From: Nioella ostreopsis
GTDB taxonomy: Bacteria; Pseudomonadota; Alphaproteobacteria; Rhodobacterales; Rhodobacteraceae
NCBI RefSeq assembly: GCF_004000255.1
Contig: NZ_RCIQ01000033.1
Location: 1-32,174, forward strand
DNA: 32,174 nt
Reading direction: 5' to 3'
The position numbers and the translations under genes are program-made. The stretch's first letter is position 1. Every line of letters begins with the position of its first letter. The notes beneath the pieces are model-generated. The model was not told the origin of the DNA. It saw only the letters and a list, made by a program, of their open reading frames with translations, and did no database searches. Of this stretch, positions 1 through 9,004 are shown in pieces.

Positions 1-29
1 GCGTTTATGAGTCGGTGGCCTAGCCGAAC

Positions 30-78
30 GGGCCGCGGGCGGACGCGGGTGGGCGGGCGGGGCGTCTGCCCGCGGCCC
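30..78 (-). terminator. GC-rich hairpin after the CoA transferase gene
   Basis: Arms at 30-46 and 62-78 are 17 bases each and pair with one G-T mismatch across a 15-base loop. The hairpin begins 5 bases past the stop codon of the minus-strand CoA transferase gene. No T-run follows in the minus-strand direction, so it may be a Rho-assisted stop or an RNA 3'-end stabiliser rather than a canonical intrinsic terminator. Confidence 0.5.
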
Positions 79-83
79 CGGCG

Positions 84-1418
84 TCACGTCCAGGCGGGCG
101 CGTCAGACCCAAGGGCGCGGGCCGGGCGATCCCATCTCATAGGCACGCCGGTCAGGTCCAAAGGCGGGCGCAGTCGATGCGCCGGGCCCCATGGCGTACG
201 TTCGACCCCCGCCGCGAAATCCCCGGCACCGGCGGGCGCGAACGCCTCCCGTGACTCGCTGCGATGCCCGGCCAGCAGCGCCGCCGTCCGCGCCAGAGAC
301 AGGCGGGCATTGCGCAATCCCCGACCCGCCACCGCATCGCGCACCGCCGCCAGCGCTGCCCCCGCCATCAGATAGCCCGTGGCATGGTCGAGCGCCTGCA
401 CTGGCAGGGGCCTCGGCGTCTCTGCCCCGGCCCATGCCATGCCCGCCTCGGCGATCCCCGCCGACATCTGCACCAGGCTGTCATAGCCACGACGCAACGC
501 CCAGGGGCCGGTCCACCCGTAGGCGCAAAGCCGGATCTCCATCACATGCGGCGCAGTCTTCGCCCGCCAGTCCGCACCGAGGCCGAGATGCTCCAGCGCA
601 TCCGGGCGGTAGCCGGTTACGAAGAGATCCGCCCCGGCCAGAAGCTCCGCGAAGCGCCCCTGCCCCTCGGGGCTGCGTAGGTCGAGCCGCGCGCAACGCT
701 TGCCAAGCGTCACCTCGGGCGCAAGGCTCGGCTCTTCCCAATCCACAGGGTCAATGCGCAGAACATCCGCACCGAACCCCGCCAGCGCGCGGGTTGCCAC
801 GGGACCGGCCAGGATGCGCGTGAGGTCCAGCACCCGCAGCCCCTTCAGCGGCCTGTCCGGCGTGCCGCCCCAATCTCGGATCTTCCCTGCACGCGGGGTC
901 TCCCAGGTCACCAGGGGTTCTGAGGCCACGGCGGCACCCTGTGGGTGTTGGCCCCATGCCGCGAGGCTGCGCATCTCGGCGGCCACGCCACCCTCGGCGA
1001 CAATCGCCGCCTCCAGCTCCACCGCCTGCCAACCGGCAACGGCGCGGGCCACGGCTTCGCGCGTTTCCTCACAGCCCAAGGCGCGGATCGCCGCCGCGCG
1101 GTGATGCGGCGCGTTGGTGTGCAGCTTGATCCAGCCATCCGCAGCCCGGTAGTCTCCGGCGAGGTCATCCCAGGCGGGTGGCAATTGCCAGCCCTGCGGG
1201 TCTATGGAGAAGGAGAACCAGAGCGAGGCCAGCCGCCGGTTCACCGTGACCGCCGTCACGTCCCCGCCAAGCGCAGACCGCAAAGCTGCCACCCCCTGCC
1301 CGACCGACGCGACCGAGGCCAACGCCAGATCGCTGACCGCGAAACAGGACGGCAAGCTGCCCTGCCCGGTTTCCGTCCAGGCCCCGCTCAGGCCGAGCGC
1401 GTCGTCGATCTCTTTCAT
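84..1418 (-). CDS. CaiB/BaiF family (class III) CoA transferase, halves in swapped order
   Basis: 444 aa. The family moves CoA between carboxylic acids in the cytoplasm. The N-terminal signature of class III CoA transferases, KGLRVLDLTR followed by AGPVATRALAGFGADVLRID, lies at about residues 192-218 instead of near residue 5. The first 180 residues instead resemble the usual C-terminal part of the family (YRAADGWIKLH near residue 90, then a helical stretch ending in AAWGQHPQ near 160), so the protein looks permuted or two-part. The ATG overlaps the TGA of matB by 4 bases (ATGA), so the two are translationally coupled. A malonate-related or other dicarboxylate substrate is suggested only by the MatB and amidase neighbours. 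I cannot place the catalytic Asp with certainty. Confidence 0.85.
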   Translation of the reverse strand: MKEIDDALGLSGAWTETGQGSLPSCFAVSDLALASVASVGQGVAALRSALGGDVTAVTVNRRLASLWFSFSIDPQGWQLPPAWDDLAGDYRAADGWIKLHTNAPHHRAAAIRALGCEETREAVARAVAGWQAVELEAAIVAEGGVAAEMRSLAAWGQHPQGAAVASEPLVTWETPRAGKIRDWGGTPDRPLKGLRVLDLTRILAGPVATRALAGFGADVLRIDPVDWEEPSLAPEVTLGKRCARLDLRSPEGQGRFAELLAGADLFVTGYRPDALEHLGLGADWRAKTAPHVMEIRLCAYGWTGPWALRRGYDSLVQMSAGIAEAGMAWAGAETPRPLPVQALDHATGYLMAGAALAAVRDAVAGRGLRNARLSLARTAALLAGHRSESREAFAPAGAGDFAAGVERTPWGPAHRLRPPLDLTGVPMRWDRPARALGSDAPAWT

Positions 1419-2938
1419 GCAAACAAAGCCTTATACTCTTCCCGCAATGCCGCCTTCTGCACCTTGCCCATGGTGTTGCGCGGCAACTCAGCCAGCACGA
1501 TCACCCGCTTGGGCTGCTTGAATTTCGCAAGATCCCCGGCAATCGCCGCAATGAGACCCGCTTCGGACAGCGCCGCGTCTGCCTCTGGCACCACGACGGC
1601 CACCACCGCTTCGCCGAAATCGGGATGGGGCACGCCGATCACGGCGCTTTCCAGCACGCCGGGCAGGTCGTCGATCTTCTCCTCGATCTCCTTGGGGTAG
1701 ACGTTAAACCCGCCCGAGATGATCAGATCCTTCGCCCGGCCCACGATGTGAACATAGCCATCCTCGTCGATCCGCCCCAGATCGCCGGTGATGAAGAACC
1801 CGTCGTCGCGCAACTCCTCCGCCGTCTTCTCCGGCATCTGCCAATAGCCCGCGAAGACATTGTCACCGCGCACCTCCAGTACGCCGATCTCGCCCTGCGG
1901 CAGCGCCTCCCCGGTTTCCGGGTCGCAGATCTTCAGCTCCACCCCCGGCAGCGGAAAGCCCACGGTGCCCGCCCGCCTGTCGCCGTCATAGGGGTTCGAG
2001 GTGTTCATGTTGGTTTCCGTCATGCCGTAGCGTTCGAGGATCGCGTGGCCGGTGACGGCGCGCCAGCGATCATGGATTTCCGCCAAGAGCGGCGCCGAGC
2101 CCGACACGAACAGCCGCATGCCCTTCGCGGCCTCGGCCAGTCCTTCCTGCTGCAAGAGCCGCGTGTAGAAGGTGGGCACCCCCATCAGCGCCGTGGCCTC
2201 GGGCATCGCCGCCATGATCGCACCGGCATTGAAACCCGGCAGGAAGATGCAGGCCCCGCCCGCCATCAGCGTCACGTTGGTGGCCACGAAGAGCCCGTGG
2301 GTGTGGAAGATCGGCAGCGCGTGGATCAGCACATCCTGATCGGTGAAGCGCCAGTAGTCGCGCAGGGTTTCCGAGTTCGAGGCCAGCGCCCGATGGGTCA
2401 GCATCGCACCCTTTGAACGCCCCGTTGTGCCCGAGGTGTAGAGGATCGCGGCCAGATCCAGCGGCCCGCGCGGCACCGGGTCGAAGCCGGGCGCCTCCGC
2501 GTCGCGCGCATCGCGCAGCGTGCCCGATCCATCGGCGGCGATGGTGCGAAGCTGCGCAACGCCACAGTCCCGCGCCACCGGGGTCAGCGCCTCCAGCTTC
2601 TCTGGATCGCAGACGAAGAGCGCCGGGGTCGCGTCGCCCAGGAAGTAGCGGAGTTCGGCGGCGGTGTAGGCGGTGTTGAGCGGCAGGAAGACCGCCCCGG
2701 CAAGCACGCAGCCGACGTAAAGCTCCAGCATTTCTTGCGTCTTGGGGGCCTGCACGGCCACCCGGTCGCCCGGTTTCACCCCCATGTGGCGCAGGGCCGA
2801 GGCCATGCGTTCGGCATCGTGGAAGAAGGCCCCGTAACTCACCACCCGTCCGTCCGAGGCATGGGTCAGGAACGTCCGGTCCTCCTTGCCGGCAGAAGCG
2901 CGGCGCAGCCTGTGGGCGAGGTAATTGCTGTCATACAT
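1415..2938 (-). CDS. matB: Malonyl-CoA synthetase (MatB), ANL superfamily
   Basis: 507 aa, the usual MatB length. It adenylates malonate (often also methylmalonate) with ATP and forms malonyl-CoA in the cytoplasm. The AMP-binding loop YTSGTTGRSKG is present, as are the malonate-type signature RYGMTETNMNTSNPYDGDR, the hinge GRAKDLIISGGFNVYPKE, and the C-terminal catalytic lysine in PRNTMGKVQK. The MTETNMNTSNP block is characteristic of MatB rather than of medium-chain acyl-CoA synthetases. The ATG start has AAGGACC about 8 bases upstream. It lies 66 bases downstream of the amidase gene and overlaps the CoA transferase start, so the three genes form one operon. A malonamidase-type amidase could supply malonate to it; that is inference. 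Confidence 0.93.
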   Translation of the reverse strand: MYDSNYLAHRLRRASAGKEDRTFLTHASDGRVVSYGAFFHDAERMASALRHMGVKPGDRVAVQAPKTQEMLELYVGCVLAGAVFLPLNTAYTAAELRYFLGDATPALFVCDPEKLEALTPVARDCGVAQLRTIAADGSGTLRDARDAEAPGFDPVPRGPLDLAAILYTSGTTGRSKGAMLTHRALASNSETLRDYWRFTDQDVLIHALPIFHTHGLFVATNVTLMAGGACIFLPGFNAGAIMAAMPEATALMGVPTFYTRLLQQEGLAEAAKGMRLFVSGSAPLLAEIHDRWRAVTGHAILERYGMTETNMNTSNPYDGDRRAGTVGFPLPGVELKICDPETGEALPQGEIGVLEVRGDNVFAGYWQMPEKTAEELRDDGFFITGDLGRIDEDGYVHIVGRAKDLIISGGFNVYPKEIEEKIDDLPGVLESAVIGVPHPDFGEAVVAVVVPEADAALSEAGLIAAIAGDLAKFKQPKRVIVLAELPRNTMGKVQKAALREEYKALFA

Positions 2939-3004
2939 CGGGCCGGTCCTTTGCTGTCGTCACCCTGTTCTGATGCCGCGAAATCGGCCCTGCCCGCAAG
3001 GGGC

Positions 3005-4438
3005 TCAGCCATGGGATCGCATGGGGTCGATCGGGCCAAGCGGCCCGCCGCAGGCGACCTCCACCGCGCGCGCCACCTGCAAGAGCCGCGCCTCGCCCCG
3101 CGGGCGTCCAATCAGCTGGATCCCGACGGGCAGGCCAGTCTCCGACAGGCCCACGGGAACCGAGACAGCGGGCAGGCCCACGGTGGGCGACAGGAAGGAG
3201 AACTTGAGCCAGTCAATGTAGTCGGTCAGCGGCTGGCCATCCATCTCGCGCGGGAACTCCTCCTCGACCGGGCCGGGCATCAGACCCACCACCGGGCAGG
3301 CCAGCACGTCGAACTGCTTCAGGAAGGCCGCCATCCGGTCGAAGAGATCCGACTTGACCATATGGGCATGGGTCACGTCATCGACCGTCAACTCGCGCCC
3401 CTGCTGGATGTTCTGGGCCAGCGTCGGTTTGTAATGGCGCTGGATGTGCTCGGGCTCGCGCCCGGTGCCGCTGATCCACAGCAAGCCACGCAGGGTCCGG
3501 TAGGCGCGGTCGAGCCCCGGCAGGTCCGGGCAGTCCTCCTCCACCATGCCGCCCGCACGCTCGACCTGCGCCAGAGCGCGCCGCAGAAGCGCCTCCACCT
3601 CTGCCGAACAGGGGGCGAAGCCGCCGAGTGTCGGGGAAAACGCGATGCGGACCTTTTCATCGGCGCGCAGCACGGCCTGCTGGAAGGGCTCCGCCGGCGG
3701 CGGGAAGGAAATCGCCCAGTCCGGGTTGAAACCGGCCATCGCATCCAGAAACAGCGCACAGTCGCGGACAGACCGCGCCATCGGGCCCTGCACCGCCTCG
3801 GGGTGGAAGCGGTTGCCGGAGGGTCCGGGGCTGACGAGGCCGGGGCTGGGGCGGAACCCCACGACACCGCAGAAAGCGGCGGGGGTGCGCAGGCTGCCCG
3901 CAAGGTCGGACCCGTGCGAGAGCCACAGCTCGCCCGTAGCCAGCGACACCGCCGCGCCGCCGGAACTGCCGCCAGCATTGCGCGACGTGTCCCACGGGTT
4001 GCGGGTGGCCCCGAAGACGTCGTTGAACGTGTTCGCCCCTGCCCCCATTTCGGGCGTGTTGGTCTTGCCCAGAACCACGCCACCGCGCGCCTCCAGCCGC
4101 TGCACCAGCGGATGACTGGCGGCAGGCACGTGATCTGCATATCCGAGCGTCCCCCAGGTGGTGCGCACACCTTCGACCGGGGTCAGGTCCTTGATGCCGA
4201 TGGGCAGCCCCGCCAGCCAGCCGGGGTGATCGGCTTGGGCCCGGTCCGGCACCGCCGCCCGCGCCCGCGCCTCGCAGGTCGTCACAACGGCGTTCACCGC
4301 GGGCTCCACCTCTGAGATCCGGGTCATGGCCGCGTCGATCAGCTCGGTCGGGCTGACCTCGCCCGCCTTCAGCATCGCCACCACCTCATGCGCGGGTTTC
4401 GCGCAGATTTCCGGCCCCGTGAACTGCGTCCCAGCCAT
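3005..4438 (-). CDS. Amidase signature family hydrolase
   Basis: 477 aa from the chosen start. Amidase-signature enzymes hydrolyse amides with a Ser-cisSer-Lys triad. The pieces are visible: Lys83 in PIGIKDL, the Gly/Ser-rich GGSSGG with candidate cis-Ser158, and the nucleophile Ser182 in GSDLAGSLR. The Ser-Ser distance of 24 is that of malonamidase E2. An upstream in-frame extension exists, but the ATG at 4438 has AGGGAGGT 6 bases before it and begins the conserved protein, so I chose it. It is the first gene of the amidase / matB / CoA transferase operon. Malonamate is an attractive substrate because of matB, but this is context only; other amidases look the same at this level. Confidence 0.88.
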   Translation of the reverse strand: MAGTQFTGPEICAKPAHEVVAMLKAGEVSPTELIDAAMTRISEVEPAVNAVVTTCEARARAAVPDRAQADHPGWLAGLPIGIKDLTPVEGVRTTWGTLGYADHVPAASHPLVQRLEARGGVVLGKTNTPEMGAGANTFNDVFGATRNPWDTSRNAGGSSGGAAVSLATGELWLSHGSDLAGSLRTPAAFCGVVGFRPSPGLVSPGPSGNRFHPEAVQGPMARSVRDCALFLDAMAGFNPDWAISFPPPAEPFQQAVLRADEKVRIAFSPTLGGFAPCSAEVEALLRRALAQVERAGGMVEEDCPDLPGLDRAYRTLRGLLWISGTGREPEHIQRHYKPTLAQNIQQGRELTVDDVTHAHMVKSDLFDRMAAFLKQFDVLACPVVGLMPGPVEEEFPREMDGQPLTDYIDWLKFSFLSPTVGLPAVSVPVGLSETGLPVGIQLIGRPRGEARLLQVARAVEVACGGPLGPIDPMRSHG

Positions 4439-4546
4439 GTGTGTACCTCCCTGTTTCGCCTCACCATGGGCGATGCGCGCGGCAAAGAAAACCATGATGA
4501 CGCGGGGTCTGGGCAATCGCTGCGCCGCACCGCATAATTGCCGCCC

Positions 4547-6403
4547 ATGGGACGACGCCTGACCAGAAGCTTCGGCAGCACGCCTGCCCTGCGATCACTG
4601 CTGGTGATCGTGGCGTTGGCGGTTGGGATCAGCCTTGCCGCCCTGCCCCGGCTGGAGCGCTACTTCCTTCTGCAAGCAGCGGCGCGGGAGGAGGCGACCC
4701 TGCGGCTTGCCACCGAATCCTTGCGCGGCGCCCTCAATCGAACCGATGTGCTGCCCCGGCTGTTGGCCGAACGCCCGATTCTGGCCCGCATCCTGCGCGA
4801 CCCGGACAATCAGGGTTTGGTGCCCTATGCCAATGAACAGCTGCGCCAGACCGCGCTGACGCTGAACGTCGCCGATATCTGGGTGATGGATGGGGACGGG
4901 CTGACCATCGCCGCCAGCAATTACCGGCGGGACACCTCTTTCGTCGGGCGCCGCTTCGACTACCGGCCCTATTTCACCGACGCCATGACCGAAGGGCGCG
5001 GCCGGTTTCACGCGCTTGGCACCACCTCTGGCCAGCGCGGCTACTATTTCGCCGCCCCGATTCTGGATGGCACCGAGATCGTGGGGGTCGTGGCGGTCAA
5101 GATCCTGATGGATGAGTTCGAGACCACCTGGCGCGACAGCCCCAACACCATCGTCGTGACCGACCCCAGTAACGTGATTTTCCTGTCTGACCGCACCGAT
5201 TGGCATTTCAACAGCCTCGGGCCGATCCCCGAACCGGCATTGGACACGATCGCCGCCACGCGGCAATACCCGCTGGACCGGCTGCAATTGCTGCAAACCG
5301 AACGGCGTGCCCTCACACAAGGCCATGATCTGCTGACCGTCACGGGGGGCGACGGGCGCGAGGAGTTCGTCACCAGCACCGGGCTGATCGCCGCCGTCGG
5401 CTGGCGCGTGTCGGTGCTGACGCCAACCGGCCCGGCTCTGCTTCAGGCCCGCCAGACCATGGCGCTGATCGTGCTGGTGTTTCTCTTCGCCGGGCTGGTC
5501 GCGGTCCTGTTCCTGCAACGGCGCGCGCGCCTTGTTGAACGACTGGACCAGCAGCGCCAGCACCGCGAACAGCTGGAACGTCGCGTGGCCGAACGCACCG
5601 CCGATCTCAACACGGCCAATGCGCAGCTGGTGCAGGAGGTGGAAGAACGCCGCGCCACCGAGCAGCGCCTGCGCCAGACCCAGACCGAACTGGTGCAGGC
5701 GGGCAAGCTGGCGGCGCTTGGCCAGATGTCAGCGGCGCTGAGCCACGAATTCAACCAGCCACTGGCTGCCGTCAAAGCCTATGCCGAAAACGCCGCCACC
5801 TTCCTCGACCGGGGCAGGCCGGAGGACGCGCGCAAGAATGTCGGGCTGATTTCCCAGATGGCCGACCGGATGGCCTCGATCTCGAAGCATCTGCGCAATT
5901 TCGCGCGCAGACCGCAGGAGAAAATCGGGCCAATCCCGCTATTGGCGGTTCTGGGCGATGCGCTCGATCTGATGGCCCCCAAGCTGAAGGCCGCGAAGGC
6001 GACGGTCCGCTACAATCCGCCCGCGCAGGAAATCATGGTGATGGGCGGGCGCGTGCGGCTGCAACAGGTGCTGGTCAACCTTCTGTCCAATGCGCTGGAC
6101 GCGATGGAGATGATGAACAGGCCCGAGATCGAGATCGCCATTCTGGGCGATGGAAGCCGGTGGCGGGTCGAGATGCGCGACCAGGGTCCGGGGCTGACCG
6201 AAGACACGCTGACACATATTTTCGATCCGTTCTTCACCACCAAGAGCCCCGGCAAGGGTCTGGGCCTCGGCTTGTCGATTTCCTACAATATCGTGCGCGA
6301 TTTCGGCGGCACGCTGGCCGCCCGCAACCATCCCGAGGGAGGCGCCGTGTTCATCGTCGATCTGGCCCAGGCCCCGGATCAGCAGGCGGTAGCCGCCCAA
6401 TGA
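4547..6403 (+). CDS. dctB: C4-dicarboxylate-type sensor histidine kinase DctB
   Basis: 618 aa. Layout: one N-terminal membrane segment (about 14-33), a periplasmic double-Cache-type sensor (about 40-300, with the FDYRPYF signature), a second membrane segment (about 303-323), a coiled-coil linker, a HisKA domain with phospho-acceptor His400 in ALSHEFNQPL, and an HATPase domain with NLLSNALDAM, DQGPGL, FDPFFTTK and GKGLGLGLS. The DctB family senses dicarboxylates directly and phosphorylates DctD. I chose the ATG at 4547; an upstream TTG (4538) is less likely. It is divergent from the amidase operon across about 108 bases and overlaps dctD by ATGA. The neighbouring transporter is TAXI-type rather than DctPQM, so the true ligand is uncertain. 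Confidence 0.92.
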   Translation: MGRRLTRSFGSTPALRSLLVIVALAVGISLAALPRLERYFLLQAAAREEATLRLATESLRGALNRTDVLPRLLAERPILARILRDPDNQGLVPYANEQLRQTALTLNVADIWVMDGDGLTIAASNYRRDTSFVGRRFDYRPYFTDAMTEGRGRFHALGTTSGQRGYYFAAPILDGTEIVGVVAVKILMDEFETTWRDSPNTIVVTDPSNVIFLSDRTDWHFNSLGPIPEPALDTIAATRQYPLDRLQLLQTERRALTQGHDLLTVTGGDGREEFVTSTGLIAAVGWRVSVLTPTGPALLQARQTMALIVLVFLFAGLVAVLFLQRRARLVERLDQQRQHREQLERRVAERTADLNTANAQLVQEVEERRATEQRLRQTQTELVQAGKLAALGQMSAALSHEFNQPLAAVKAYAENAATFLDRGRPEDARKNVGLISQMADRMASISKHLRNFARRPQEKIGPIPLLAVLGDALDLMAPKLKAAKATVRYNPPAQEIMVMGGRVRLQQVLVNLLSNALDAMEMMNRPEIEIAILGDGSRWRVEMRDQGPGLTEDTLTHIFDPFFTTKSPGKGLGLGLSISYNIVRDFGGTLAARNHPEGGAVFIVDLAQAPDQQAVAAQ

Positions 6404-7746
6404 CCCGCGAAACCATTCTCTTTGTCGATGACGAGGACCACCTGCGGCTGGCAGCAGAACAGACGCTGCATCTGGAAGACCTCGATGTGACCTGCTTTTC
6501 CGACGCGGCGACCGCGCTGTCGCATGTGGCGCGGGACTTTCCCGGCATTCTGGTGACCGATATCCGCATGCCCGGCATGGATGGGCTGACCCTGATGGCC
6601 AAAGCGCTGGAAATCGACCCGGAGTTTCCGGTGATCCTTGTGACCGGCCACGGCGACGTGGATCTTGCGGTTCAGTCGATGCGTGACGGGGCCTATGATT
6701 TCCTCGAAAAGCCCTACGCCCCGTCCCGGCTGGTGACGACCGTGCGGCGGGCGCTGGACAAGCGGCGGTTGACACAGGAAAACCGGGCGCTGCGCCGTCA
6801 GGTTGGCGCGCGCGACACGATCGAGGCGCGGCTGACCGGGCGATCCGATGCGATGACGAAGCTGCGCGCGCAGGTCCGGGCCATTGCCGCGACCGAGGCC
6901 GATGTGCTGATCCAGGGCGCCACCGGCACCGGCAAGGAGGTTGCGGCCCGCGCCCTGCACCGCGCCAGCGCTCGGTCAGACAAGCCCTTCGTTCACATCA
7001 ACTGTGCCGCCCTGCCCGCCGATCTGATCGAAAGCGAGCTTTTCGGGCATGAGGCAGGCGCCTTCCCCGGCGCCACCCGTGCCCGGTTCGGCAAGTTCGA
7101 GCATGCGCGCGGCGGGACGGTGTTTCTCGATGAGATCGACGCGATGAGCCAGCCGGTGCAGGCCAAGCTGCTGACGGCGATCCAGAACCGGACGGTGACG
7201 CGGCTTGGCTCCAATGATCCGATTGCGCTGGATGTCCGGTTCATCGCGGCGTCCAAGCAGGATCTGGAAGCAGAGGCCGCCGCGGGCACCTTCCGCCCCG
7301 ATCTGCTCTATCGCCTGAATGTCGTGACCCTGCGCATCCCCGATCTTGAGGACCGGCGCGAGGATATCCCCCGGCTGTTCACCCATCTGGTGGCCGAGGC
7401 CGCCGCCCGCTACAAACTGGCGGTGCCGCAGATCCCCGGTGCGGTCCTGACCGCCGTTTCGGCCCGCAAATGGACCGGCAATGTCCGCGAGCTGCGCAAC
7501 GCCGCCGACCGCTTCGCATTGGGGCTCGATCTCGATATCGGCGACCCGGCGTCATCCGGCGCTGAGGGCCGCAGCCTGGCCGACAGCATGGCAGAGCATG
7601 AAAAATCCCTGATCGCCGCCAGCCTGACGGCCCATGGCGGCAGCCTGAGAGACACCTATGAATCGCTCGGGCTGAGCCGCAAGGCGCTGTATGAGAAGAT
7701 GCAGAAATACGGGCTGTCACGCGGGTCGTTCACCGACGAGGGCTGA
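6400..7746 (+). CDS. dctD: Sigma-54-type response regulator DctD with altered GAFTGA loop
   Basis: 448 aa. Receiver domain at 1-120 with phospho-acceptor Asp54 (VTDIRMPGMDG); AAA+ central domain with Walker A GATGTGKE and Walker B GGTVFLDEID; C-terminal Fis-type helix-turn-helix (LRDTYESLGLSRKALYEKM). The loop that contacts sigma-54, normally GAFTGA, reads GAFPGA at residues 220-225 (7057-7074). The start ATG overlaps the dctB stop (ATGA), so a much longer in-frame upstream extension is rejected. It should activate the TRAP genes that follow. Whether it still uses sigma-54 is open: in the gap before the receptor gene I found no -24/-12 element with the correct 10-base GG-GC spacing. Confidence 0.92.
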   Translation: MTRETILFVDDEDHLRLAAEQTLHLEDLDVTCFSDAATALSHVARDFPGILVTDIRMPGMDGLTLMAKALEIDPEFPVILVTGHGDVDLAVQSMRDGAYDFLEKPYAPSRLVTTVRRALDKRRLTQENRALRRQVGARDTIEARLTGRSDAMTKLRAQVRAIAATEADVLIQGATGTGKEVAARALHRASARSDKPFVHINCAALPADLIESELFGHEAGAFPGATRARFGKFEHARGGTVFLDEIDAMSQPVQAKLLTAIQNRTVTRLGSNDPIALDVRFIAASKQDLEAEAAAGTFRPDLLYRLNVVTLRIPDLEDRREDIPRLFTHLVAEAAARYKLAVPQIPGAVLTAVSARKWTGNVRELRNAADRFALGLDLDIGDPASSGAEGRSLADSMAEHEKSLIAASLTAHGGSLRDTYESLGLSRKALYEKMQKYGLSRGSFTDEG

Positions 7747-7766
7747 CACATCCGCACGATGTGTCA
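7744..7766. promoter_or_regulatory. Perfect palindrome downstream of dctD: enhancer site or terminator
   Basis: Arms TGACACATC (7744-7752) and GATGTGTCA (7758-7766) are perfectly complementary around CGCAC. It overlaps the dctD stop codon and lies about 220 bases before the TAXI receptor start. The position suits a DctD upstream activator site. The lack of a following T-run argues against a simple terminator. Confidence 0.45.
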
Positions 7767-7983
7767 CCTTCGGAACACCCGGAGGCCCGTTTTGTCCCCT
7801 GCGCGACCCATCTGGCAGGTTTTCTTTGCATGGCCGCCATTTCCCGCTTGCAAGGCAGTTGAACCGGAAGCGGCCTTTCCCGCTACTGCGCCATGCATGG
7901 CCCGCCTGAGGGCCCCGGATGGAGAGGAGGCTTCATTCGGACAAAGCCGGAAACGACCGGCATGAACCGGAGGACAACTCACA

Positions 7984-8979
7984 ATGAAATTCACCAAAGT
8001 CACGGCGTTCGCGCTGACCACCGCGCTAACCAGCACCGTCGCATTCGCCGACGCCCATATGGACCGCGAAGGCTGGCCGGAAAGCTTTACCGTCGGCACC
8101 GCGTCGCAGGGCGGCACCTATTTCGCCTATGGCTCCGGTTGGGCCAACCTTGTGGCGGAAGAGCTGGGGATCACCGGCGGTGGCGAAGTCACTGGCGGCC
8201 CGATGCAGAACATGGCGCTGGTCCACACCGGCGAAGCCCAGTTCGGCATGACCACCATGGGTCCGGCGGCGGAATCGCTGCAAGGCACAAACCCGATCGC
8301 GCCCGGCCTGCCGATGACCAACGCCTGCGCCATGTTCCCGATGTACCAGACGCCGTTCTCGGTCACCGCGCTGGCCTCGTCGGGCATCACCTCGATCTCT
8401 GACATCCCGGCAGGCGCCCGCATCGGCTTCGGCCCTGCAGGGTCCACCTCGGACACCTACTTCCCGCGGATGATGGAAACGCTTGGCGTCGATTTCGAGC
8501 GCCGCAACGGCGGCTGGTCCGACCTTGGCGGCCAGCTTCAGGACGGTCTGCTTGACGTGATCGCCTTCGCAGCCGGTGTGCCGGTTCCTGCCGTCAGCCA
8601 GCTGGAAGTCCAGACCGACGTGAACATCATCGAGTTCACCGAGGAAGAGCAGGCGACGATCATGGAGGCCTTCCCGGTCAGCCAGTTCGACATCGCAGCC
8701 GACACCTACACCACGCTGGAAGCGCCTGCGCGTTCGGTCTCCATGTGGAACTTCGCCATCGCCAATTGCGACCTGCCGGCCAGCTTCGTCTATGCCGTCG
8801 TCGATGTGGTGATGTCGGATAACGAGCGCATGGTGAACATTCACCGCGCCGCCCGCTCCACCCTGCCGGAAAACTGGGACCGCAACGGTGTTCTGATGTG
8901 GCACCCCGGTGCGGCCCAGTGGTTCGCCGAGAACGCCGGCGCGGACATCCCCGCCGAGATGATCCACGGCGACATGTGA
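7984..8979 (+). CDS. TAXI-family TRAP transporter solute receptor
   Basis: 331 aa, periplasmic binding protein. A signal peptide covers about residues 1-22 (KFTKVTAFALTTALTSTVAFA, cut near ADA). The mature start FTVGTASQGGTYFAYG is the TAXI signature, and later blocks ARIGFGPAGSTSDTYFP and LQDGLLDVIAFAAGVPVPA fit the family. TAXI receptors hand their ligand (organic acids or amino acids in studied cases) to fused TRAP permeases. The start has CCGGAGGA upstream. It is followed by a strong hairpin and then the permease. Regulation by the adjacent DctB-DctD is likely from context. Confidence 0.93.
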   Translation: MKFTKVTAFALTTALTSTVAFADAHMDREGWPESFTVGTASQGGTYFAYGSGWANLVAEELGITGGGEVTGGPMQNMALVHTGEAQFGMTTMGPAAESLQGTNPIAPGLPMTNACAMFPMYQTPFSVTALASSGITSISDIPAGARIGFGPAGSTSDTYFPRMMETLGVDFERRNGGWSDLGGQLQDGLLDVIAFAAGVPVPAVSQLEVQTDVNIIEFTEEEQATIMEAFPVSQFDIAADTYTTLEAPARSVSMWNFAIANCDLPASFVYAVVDVVMSDNERMVNIHRAARSTLPENWDRNGVLMWHPGAAQWFAENAGADIPAEMIHGDM

Positions 8980-9004
8980 TCGCGGCCTGAGGCCTGACAA
9001 CCTG

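Noticed and set aside
2735-4315. 526-codon open frame antisense to the amidase
   Set aside because: The opposite strand encodes a complete amidase with its triad. This frame has no recognisable motif or ribosome site.
7822-7841. Possible sigma-54 promoter (TGGCA followed by TTGCA) before the TAXI receptor gene
   Set aside because: The spacing between GG and GC is 12 bases instead of the required 10. A second TTGC nearby has no GG at the right distance.
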